Of a DNA stretch of 5,320 bases, positions 1 to 5,320 are shown piece by piece. The first letter of the stretch is position 1, and each line of letters begins with the position of its first letter. The notes under the pieces were generated by a model. The model searched no databases. It was not told the DNA's origin and saw only the letters and a list, made by a program, of their open reading frames with translations. The stretch lies in assembly GCA_028291485.1 (NCBI GenBank), contig JAQGHZ010000201.1, positions 1-5,320 on the forward strand. Direction: 5' to 3'. The stretch comes from Rubritepida sp. GTDB taxonomy: Bacteria > Pseudomonadota > Alphaproteobacteria > Acetobacterales > Acetobacteraceae. Both the position numbers and the translations under genes were made by a program.

Positions 1-395
1 GCCGCCACCACGCCGTTGCGGCCCAGCAGCACCAGCCAGGCGAAGTTCTTCACCAGCGCGCTGGTCCAGAAGGGCAGCAGGACGAGCAGGCTCATCATGC
101 GTCGCCGGCGCTCCGGGATCCCCGCAACCCAATAGGCCAGCGGATAGCCCAGCAGCAGGCACAGCCCGGTGGTCTGGGCCGCGACCGTGAAGGTCTGGCC
201 GACGATCCGCCGCCAGGAGGGCGTGCCGAAGGCCCGCTCATAGGCCTCCAGCGAGAAGCCGCCCGTCTCGGCATCGGTGAAGCTGACGGACAGCAGCGCG
301 AGCGCCGGCAGCAGCAGCAGGGCCGCCAGGAAGACAAGACCGGGCAGCGCGAGCCAGAGGGCGTCGCGCCGCCGCTTCGGGGCAACGGCGCTCAT
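1..395 (-). CDS. ABC transporter inner-membrane permease, PotB-like (3' part outside window)
   Basis: This is the N-terminal 131 residues of a binding-protein-dependent transport permease; the frame is still open at base 1. I translated it by hand from ATG at 395-393. The protein has a short basic cytoplasmic start (KRRR at 7-10) and a first membrane helix at about 13-35. A soluble stretch with the SFTDAE and FSLEAYERAF pattern typical of PotB/PotH relatives follows (36-60). A second helix lies at about 68-92 and a third at about 100-125, carrying LPFWTSALVKNFAW (107-120), a sequence typical of polyamine-family permeases. The EAA loop that docks on the ATPase would lie beyond the window. The ATG sits 3 bases after the binding-protein stop with no good Shine-Dalgarno, so translation is probably coupled. 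In this family it would pair with a second permease (PotC-like), probably the next gene. The imported substrate cannot be told from this fragment. Confidence 0.9.
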   Translation of the reverse strand, partial: MSAVAPKRRRDALWLALPGLVFLAALLLLPALALLSVSFTDAETGGFSLEAYERAFGTPSWRRIVGQTFTVAAQTTGLCLLLGYPLAYWVAGIPERRRRMMSLLVLLPFWTSALVKNFAWLVLLGRNGVVA

Positions 396-398
396 CGT

Positions 399-1466
399 TC
401 AGCCCAGCAGGAAATCCTGGAAGCGCTGCTGCACGCGGCGGCGGTTCTGCGCCCACCATTCGGGGCTCGAGGGGACGAGGCCCTGGATGTTGTGGGGCGA
501 GGTCGGCAGGATGGCCGCGCGGTCGGCCGGGATGAAGTTGAAGGCCTCCTCGTTGGTCGGGCCGTTGGCCACCTGAGTGGAATAGGCCGCCTGGCGCTCG
601 GGCTTCATGCAATAGGCCACGAAGCGCCGGGCGAGGTCGGCCTTGGGCGTGCCCTTCAGGATCGACCAGCCGTCCGCGGAATAGAGGCCCTGGTTCCATG
701 CCATGCGCACCGGCGCGCCGGACTGGATGGCGGCGGTGGCGCGGGCGGCCCAGGTGTCGCACATGTCCACCTCGCCGCTCTGCAGGATCTGTGTGTTCTG
801 CGCGCCGCTGGTCCACCAGACGTTGATGTGCGGCTTGATCTGCTCGAGCTTGCGGAAGGCCCTGTCCAGGTTGATCGGGTAGAGGTCCTTCGCCGCAACG
901 CCATCGGCCATCAGCGCGGCCTCGATGACGCCGGTGAAGTTGCGGTACAGGCCGCGGCGGCCGGGGAATTTCGCCACGTCCCAGAAATCCGCCCAGTTCT
1001 GCGGGCCGTTCTCGCCGAACTTGTCGCTGCGGTAGGCGATCACGGTCGCGAAGACGGAGAAGCCGAACCAGTAGGGCCCCAGCATGCCGGGCACGATGCC
1101 GGGCACGGGCGCGATATTCAGCGGCTCGCAATACATGCGCGGCGCGGTCAGCGTCAGCAGCTCCGAGGGCGTCACCATGCTGATGTCCCAGATGAAGCTG
1201 CGCGTGTCCACGATCATGCGGAACTGCTGCGAGGGATCGGCTTCCTGCGAGACGAGGTTGACGCGGATGCCCGTCTCCCGCTCGAAGGGATCGGTGAAGG
1301 CGCTCTTGATGGCCGCGCCCGGCGCGCCGCCGACATTGCTGGCGGCGATCTCGTCGGCGGCGAAGGCACGCTCCATAGTGAAGACGTAGGGCGCGGCGAG
1401 GCCCGCGGTGGCGAGGCCGGCGCCGCGAAGGACGGAACGGCGGGAGGTCCTGTCGGAGTGGCTCAT
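399..1466 (-). CDS. Tat-exported periplasmic substrate-binding protein of a PotD/PotF-like ABC importer
   Basis: This 355-residue protein captures the substrate in the periplasm and delivers it to the permease. Residues 1-36 form a twin-arginine signal: SRRSVLRG (8-15), a hydrophobic stretch GLATAGLAAPYVF (17-29), then AFA-AD with likely cleavage after Ala36. The mature part has the spermidine/putrescine-binding fold pattern: FERETGIRVNLV (61-72), NWADFWDVAKFPGRRGLYR (157-175), GEVDMCDTWAARA (231-243), ADGWSILKGTPK (264-275) and a C-terminal NGPTNEEAF (301-309). The length is normal. I chose ATG 1466 because GAGAG lies 7 bases upstream and the Tat motif then sits close to the N-terminus. ATG 1490 would add eight residues and overlap the ATPase stop as ATGA, but has no clear ribosome site. 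The N-terminal strand reads NVGGAPGAA where PotD has an aromatic-rich NWTEY segment (recalled from the family), so the ligand may not be a classical polyamine. Family sure; substrate unknown. Confidence 0.92.
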   Translation of the reverse strand: MSHSDRTSRRSVLRGAGLATAGLAAPYVFTMERAFAADEIAASNVGGAPGAAIKSAFTDPFERETGIRVNLVSQEADPSQQFRMIVDTRSFIWDISMVTPSELLTLTAPRMYCEPLNIAPVPGIVPGMLGPYWFGFSVFATVIAYRSDKFGENGPQNWADFWDVAKFPGRRGLYRNFTGVIEAALMADGVAAKDLYPINLDRAFRKLEQIKPHINVWWTSGAQNTQILQSGEVDMCDTWAARATAAIQSGAPVRMAWNQGLYSADGWSILKGTPKADLARRFVAYCMKPERQAAYSTQVANGPTNEEAFNFIPADRAAILPTSPHNIQGLVPSSPEWWAQNRRRVQQRFQDFLLG

Positions 1467-1473
1467 CTGAATT

Positions 1474-1481
1474 CTCTCTTT
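1474..1481 (-). promoter_or_regulatory. Shine-Dalgarno that decides the binding-protein start
   Basis: On the minus strand AAAGAGAG ends 7 bases before ATG 1466, after which come ATTCAG-type spacer bases. The competing in-frame ATG at 1490 is preceded by CTGACCGA, which has no purine-rich site. This favours the downstream start, giving a 20-base gap between the ATPase stop and the binding-protein start. Confidence 0.6.
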
Positions 1482-1486
1482 CTGGA

Positions 1487-2578
<1,092 letters not shown>

Positions 2579-2602
2579 CCATCCGCCGGTCGCAGGGCGG
2601 CC

Positions 2603-2617
2603 ATTGAGGCCGGCAAT
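2603..2617. promoter_or_regulatory. Possible LysR-type regulator site, ATTG-N7-CAAT
   Basis: The perfect 4-base arms ATTG (2603-2606) and CAAT (2614-2617) are separated by 7 bases. This fits the T-N11-A dyad rule of LysR-family operators (T2604, A2616). It lies 25-39 bases before the ATPase start and overlaps the best -10-like hexamer, as an operator might. Such short dyads arise by chance and no regulator gene is in the window, so this is only a candidate. Confidence 0.25.
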
Positions 2618-2666
2618 CTAGGCGAGCGCGCGGGAATGGGCAGTGGGGTGGGGGCAGAAAATGTCA

Positions 2667-2685
2667 GGCCGGGCAGCGCCCGGCC
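2667..2685 (-). terminator. GC hairpin followed by T-rich sequence, possible terminator or attenuator
   Basis: GGCCGGGC (2667-2674) and GCCCGGCC (2678-2685) form a perfect 8-bp inverted repeat with a 3-base loop. Read on the minus strand, the stem is followed by TGACATTTTCTG, a short T tract starting five bases after the stem. That is weaker than a textbook intrinsic terminator. It lies 134 bases past the DUF35 stop and 89 bases before the ATPase start. It could end the upstream transcript, or sit in the leader of the transporter message if that transcript starts upstream of it. Confidence 0.4.
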
Positions 2686-2730
2686 GCAGATCGTTGCCGA
2701 TGGGGACGCAATTGCACAAAATGATGCCAC

Positions 2731-2756
2731 GCGCCGGAGAGCGGGCAGCCCGGCGC
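2731..2756 (-). repeat. 7-bp inverted repeat, possible second hairpin
   Basis: GCGCCGG (2731-2737) pairs with CCGGCGC (2750-2756) around a 12-base loop. On the minus strand it is followed by GTGGCATCATTTTGTG, whose T tract starts ten bases after the stem. It lies 63 bases downstream of the DUF35 stop, so it may help end that transcript. In DNA this G+C-rich a 7-bp dyad may also be chance. Confidence 0.25.
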
Positions 2757-2819
2757 GGCGGTCCTCAGGGCCGAAGATGAAAAATCAGCAAGTCGACGGA
2801 AATGTTCCCCGTGGCCGCT

Positions 2820-3230
2820 TCAGTCCGCCAGCTCGAAGCGCGGCAGCACCATCCCGTCGGGCATCGTGACATAGACCAGCCTGACGTCCCTCCCGATGCT
2901 GTCCGCCCCCGGCATGGCGCCTTCGAGGTTGGTGATCATCGTCGGCCCCTCCGCGAGGCGCACGGCGATGGAATTGTACGGCGCCGGATAGGCCGGCAGG
3001 TACTGCCGGTGGAACACCACCCAGGACAGGATCTTCCCCCGGCCCGAGACCTCCGTCCATTCCAGCTCGCAGGAGAGGCATTGCGGGCAGGAGGGCCCCG
3101 GCGGGTACTGCCAGGCCGAGCAGGCGCGGCAGCGCTGCAGGCGCATCGCACGCGCCGAAATGCTCTCCCACATCGGCCGGTCGTAGAGGCCCATGACGGG
3201 CTTCGGGGTCTTGGCTTCGATCGCGTTCAT
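2820..3230 (-). CDS. DUF35 (zinc-ribbon plus OB-fold) partner protein of the thiolase-like enzyme
   Basis: This 136-residue protein starts with a short helix region (MGLYDRPMWESISARAMRLQ, 13-32). A rubredoxin-like zinc ribbon follows with C34-x2-C37-x10-C48-x2-C51, plus an extra Cys54, and PP at 43-44 as usual for the family. An OB-fold domain completes it (WTEVSGRGKILSWVVFHR, 58-75, onwards to residue 136). DUF35 proteins bind thiolase-superfamily partners and in characterised cases (ChsH2 with Ltp2) contact acyl-CoA and are needed for aldolase activity. The length fits a stand-alone DUF35 protein without a MaoC domain. ATG 3230 is chosen because TGAGGA lies just upstream, and the TGA in it is the thiolase stop; the longer ATG 3278 would overlap the thiolase by 41 bases. 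The tight coupling supports a 1:1 complex with the thiolase-like protein. Confidence 0.92.
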   Translation of the reverse strand: MNAIEAKTPKPVMGLYDRPMWESISARAMRLQRCRACSAWQYPPGPSCPQCLSCELEWTEVSGRGKILSWVVFHRQYLPAYPAPYNSIAVRLAEGPTMITNLEGAMPGADSIGRDVRLVYVTMPDGMVLPRFELAD

Positions 3231-3234
3231 GGTG

Positions 3235-3240
3235 TCCTCA
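3235..3240 (-). promoter_or_regulatory. Shine-Dalgarno of the DUF35 gene, containing the thiolase stop
   Basis: On the minus strand TGAGGA lies 4 bases before ATG 3230. Its first three bases are the stop codon of the thiolase-like gene. The ribosome that ends the thiolase therefore stops on the start signal of its partner, a layout that favours coupled, balanced synthesis of the two proteins. Confidence 0.65.
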
Positions 3241-4434
3241 CCGCCCATAGATGATCGAGAAGCACTTGCCCGCGACATCAGAGGTGTAGTGGGCGTGCCG
3301 CGCCTCCGCGACCTGCCGTTCCCCGCATTCGCCGCGCACCTGCCGCACGCATTCGATCTGATGCGCCCAGCCCTGCATGTAGGTCTCCGACAGATGCCCG
3401 CCGCTGGTGTTCACCGGCTGCTTCTGCCCCGGGCCGATGCCCTGCTCGCGCAGGAATTTTCCGGCCTCGCCAACACCGCAATAGCCGTAACCCTCCAGCG
3501 CCAGCGGCACGTGCACGGAGAAGCTGTCATAGACCTGGAGGACGTCCATGTCCTTCGGCCCCAGCCCCGACAGCGCGTAGGACTGCGCCGCGGCCGCCTG
3601 CTGCGCCGGCAGATAGAAGTCGTCGATGCGCGGCTCCAGGCTGGTGGCGCCGCGGTTGAGGTCGAAGCGGCCGACGCCCTCGATGAAGACGGGCCGCTCG
3701 GTCATGCGCTTCGCCCGCTCCGCCTCGGCGATGATGAGGGCCACGCCGCCGTCGTTGATGAGGCAGTAGTCGAAGAGGTGCAGCGGCTCGCAGACGAAGG
3801 GCGAGGCCATGTAGTCCTCGATCGAGATGCGCTTGCGCATGATCGCGTTGGGATTCATCGAGGACCAGCCGCGCTGCGCGACCGCGACCTCGCCCATCTC
3901 GGCCTCGGTGAAGCCGCGCGCATGCTTGTAGCTCTGCAAGGTCAGCGCATAGAGCGCGCCCTGCGAGGTCAGGCCCCAGGGCGAGTGATACACGTAGGAG
4001 AGGAAGGCACCCCCGCCCATCGCCTCCGGCCCGCCATACTGCGTGCCCACGCTGCGCTGGTCGTTGCCATAGACGAGCGCGATCACCTCGGCATAGCCGG
4101 CCTCGATCGCCATCACCGCCTGCGCCACGGCGAGGACAGCATCCGCCTGGCCGCCCCAGCGCGGGTTGATGCCGGTGAGCTCGCCCAACCGCTCATAGGC
4201 CGTGGTGGGGCCGGCGATCAGGCCGTCCACCTCGTCGCGCGAGATGCCGGCATCCTTCAGCGCGTTGTTGAAGGCGCGGATGCCGTAGCCGTAGGAATCG
4301 GTCGGCTGCTCGCCGGCGCGGCAGCGGGCCCAGTCGCCCACCCAGTCGGTATGGCCGACGCCGACCACCGCCGCGGCGCGCTTGTTGCGCGGGCTCGGAT
4401 GCTTGCGCGCATAGTCGGGCTGTACGTGGTTCAT
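3238..4434 (-). CDS. Thiolase-like (SCP-x/lipid-transfer type) protein, probable acyl-CoA aldolase rather than thiolase
   Basis: This 398-residue protein has the full thiolase fold pattern: an N-terminal strand AAAVVGVGHTDWVG (20-33), the helix WGGQADAVLAVAQAVMAIEAG (93-113), LHLFDYCLINDGGVALII (218-235), and the C-terminal half with VYDSF (301-305) and NTSGGHLSETYMQG (342-355). The true thiolase catalytic set is missing. The Cys position on the nucleophile helix aligns with Gln96, and there is no Cys between 39 and 214. The Asn of NEAF is Tyr302, and the catalytic His of GHP aligns with Tyr352; Cys391 near the C-terminus may match the second thiolase Cys. Tyr302 and Tyr352 fit the tyrosine pair recalled as catalytic in Ltp2 aldolases, which cleave beta-hydroxyacyl-CoAs. 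It overlaps the CoA-transferase gene by ATGA, has GGAGAGGAAG about 9 bases upstream, and is followed by its DUF35 partner. Retro-aldol activity is inferred; the substrate is unknown. It could also be a non-catalytic or condensing homologue. Confidence 0.9.
   Translation of the reverse strand: MNHVQPDYARKHPSPRNKRAAAVVGVGHTDWVGDWARCRAGEQPTDSYGYGIRAFNNALKDAGISRDEVDGLIAGPTTAYERLGELTGINPRWGGQADAVLAVAQAVMAIEAGYAEVIALVYGNDQRSVGTQYGGPEAMGGGAFLSYVYHSPWGLTSQGALYALTLQSYKHARGFTEAEMGEVAVAQRGWSSMNPNAIMRKRISIEDYMASPFVCEPLHLFDYCLINDGGVALIIAEAERAKRMTERPVFIEGVGRFDLNRGATSLEPRIDDFYLPAQQAAAAQSYALSGLGPKDMDVLQVYDSFSVHVPLALEGYGYCGVGEAGKFLREQGIGPGQKQPVNTSGGHLSETYMQGWAHQIECVRQVRGECGERQVAEARHAHYTSDVAGKCFSIIYGR
4431..4434 (-). 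other. ATGA start-stop overlap between CoA-transferase and thiolase-like genes
   Basis: The thiolase-like ATG (4434-4432) and the CoA-transferase TGA (4433-4431) share bases in the classical ATGA overlap. This indicates translational coupling and places both genes in one transcript. Confidence 0.85.
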
Positions 4435-5320
4435 GCCAGGATCTTCCTCTCCGCGAGATCAGTGATCTCGTCGTGCTTCATGCCCAGCAGGCCGGTGAGG
4501 ACCTGTTCCGTGTGCTCGCCGAAGAGCGGCGGCCGCGCGAGCTCCACCCGCTCACCGTCGATGACGAAAGGCGGCGAGGTGAAGAGCGCCGGCCCCATCT
4601 CTGGATGGTCGACCTGCTGCCAGTAGTCGCGTGCGGCGAGTTGTGGATCGTCCTCCACGAGGTCGCGCGAGGAGGCGACGCGCGCCGCCGGAACGCCGGC
4701 ATTCTGCAGGATACCGGCCGCCTCCGTGGCGGAGCGGTCCGCGCACCAGGCGCCGACCGCGGCCTCCAGCTCGTCCCGCGCGGCCAGGCGGCCCGCGGCG
4801 GTGCGAAGATCCGCCCGTCCCGCCAGATCCTGCCGCCCGATGGCCGCGGCCAGCGCGATCCACTCGCCATCCGCCTCCACCGCGACGGCGCACCACTCAT
4901 CCTCGCCTTGGCAGCGGAAGACGTTGTGCGGTGCGTCAGCGCGCGAGCGGTTGCCGGTGTGCTCGGGCTCGGCATTGGTCTGCGACGCCTCGAGCAGGGA
5001 AGCCCCCACGAAGTTCGCCGTGGATTCGACCTGGCTGAGGTCGATCTTCATCCCCCTTCCCGTGTGACGCCGGTGGCGCAGCGCGGCCAGCACGGCGAAG
5101 GCCGCGTGGTAGGGGTTGGCCGCGTGGTCGGGGTAGTGCGTGCCGGGCCCGAGCGGCTTCTCGCCATTGCCGTAGCCCGTCATCCACATCATCCCGGTGA
5201 CGGCGGCGATGGTCATGCCCACGCCGAGCAGGGTGGAGAGCGGCCCCGCCTCGCCGTACATCGGCATGGAGAGGTAGATGATGTCGGGCTTCACCGCCCG
5301 CACCTCGTCATAGGTGAGGC
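4431..5320 (-). CDS. Class III (CaiB/BaiF, FRC family) CoA-transferase, N-terminus outside window
   Basis: The frame is open at the window edge, so only the last 295 residues of a roughly 400-residue protein are seen. The GTG at 5303 sits inside conserved sequence (LTYDEVRAVKPDIIYLSM) and is not the start. Family III CoA-transferases move CoA between acyl-CoA and a carboxylic acid through an enzyme-bound anhydride on one Asp. Recognisable parts, in order: PDIIYLSMPMYGEAGP (the IY-S-G-GP core, about 5240-5287), YPDHAANPYHAAFAVLAAL, whose Asp (codon 5129-5127) aligns with the active-site Asp, HTGRGMKIDLSQVE (about 5024-5066), NAGVPAARV (about 4677-4703) and DDPQLAARDYW (about 4620-4652). A Met-rich run GMMWMTGYG replaces the usual small-residue loop after the core. 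As first visible gene of the acyl-CoA block it probably activates the substrate for the thiolase-like/DUF35 pair. Donor and acceptor are not known. Confidence 0.93.
   Translation of the reverse strand, partial: LTYDEVRAVKPDIIYLSMPMYGEAGPLSTLLGVGMTIAAVTGMMWMTGYGNGEKPLGPGTHYPDHAANPYHAAFAVLAALRHRRHTGRGMKIDLSQVESTANFVGASLLEASQTNAEPEHTGNRSRADAPHNVFRCQGEDEWCAVAVEADGEWIALAAAIGRQDLAGRADLRTAAGRLAARDELEAAVGAWCADRSATEAAGILQNAGVPAARVASSRDLVEDDPQLAARDYWQQVDHPEMGPALFTSPPFVIDGERVELARPPLFGEHTEQVLTGLLGMKHDEITDLAERKILA

Larger units (their letters stand above)
2579..2819. other. Intergenic region between the acyl-CoA module and the transporter operon
   Basis: This 241-base stretch is the only sizeable gap in the window. 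I see no convincing gene in it. It is patchier in base composition than the genes, with A/T-rich patches at about 2709-2724 and 2774-2790. It contains two GC-rich inverted repeats (2667-2685 and 2731-2756), an 8-base palindrome GCAATTGC (2708-2715) and a LysR-type dyad (2603-2617). Since both flanking genes read leftward, it should carry the end of the DUF35 transcript and the control region of the transporter operon. No sigma70 promoter stands out. The best -10-like match on the minus strand is TAGATT (2615-2620), about 36 bases before the ATPase start, without a good -35. Confidence 0.6.

Noticed and set aside
2708..2715. Palindrome GCAATTGC as an operator
   Set aside because: Eight bases of self-complementarity are expected often by chance. 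The flanks are only partly symmetrical and no second copy is seen.
2712..2731. Sigma54-like element TGGCAT...GTGCA on the minus strand in the gap
   Set aside because: GG and GC are separated by 11 bases where the -24/-12 promoter needs 10, and TTGC is not matched properly, so it is unlikely to work.
3231..3278. 16-codon N-terminal extension of the DUF35 protein from ATG 3278
   Set aside because: It would overlap the thiolase by 41 bases. The sequence is not family-like, and ATG 3230 has a good ribosome site.
3193..4626. 477-codon open frame on the plus strand across the thiolase-like gene
   Set aside because: It mirrors the codon pattern of the real minus-strand gene and runs into two neighbours. 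The translation shows no domain.

Overview
The window is about 70% G+C by eye. It is densely coded on the minus strand only, with six genes (two cut by the window edges) and no RNA genes, mobile elements or CRISPR arrays that I can see. The base composition, the Tat-exported polyamine-type binding protein and the pairing of a class III CoA-transferase with a thiolase-like protein and a DUF35 protein suggest a metabolically versatile proteobacterium. An alphaproteobacterium of the Acetobacteraceae/Roseomonas sort is plausible, but the taxonomy is inference only.

Reading in the direction of transcription (high to low coordinates), the first block is an acyl-CoA module. It holds a class III (CaiB/BaiF) CoA-transferase lacking its N-terminus (5320-4431), a thiolase-like protein (4434-3238) and a DUF35 zinc-ribbon/OB-fold protein (3230-2820). 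The first two genes overlap by ATGA. The second and third are 7 bases apart, and the thiolase stop lies inside the Shine-Dalgarno of the DUF35 gene, so the three look like one translationally coupled operon.

A 241-base gap (2819-2579) follows, the only real non-coding stretch. It holds a perfect 8-bp GC hairpin followed by T-rich sequence, a second 7-bp dyad and a LysR-type ATTG-N7-CAAT dyad close to the next start. The second block is an ABC importer of the spermidine/putrescine (PotABCD-like) family: ATPase (2578-1487), Tat-signal substrate-binding protein (1466-399) and the first 131 residues of an inner-membrane permease (395 to the window edge). The second permease is presumably outside the window.

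The most interesting observation is in the thiolase-like protein. The nucleophilic Cys position reads Gln, the NEAF Asn is Tyr302, and the catalytic His of the GHP motif is Tyr352. The two tyrosines are 50 residues apart, the same separation as the catalytic pair I recall for the steroid side-chain aldolase Ltp2 (Tyr294/Tyr344), which also works with a DUF35 partner. I therefore read the first block as a probable acyl-CoA retro-aldolase (or another non-thiolase C-C bond enzyme) with its DUF35 partner and a CoA-transferase that activates the substrate. The adjacent importer may bring in the starting compound. The substrate is unknown, and the importer link rests only on adjacency and shared strand.
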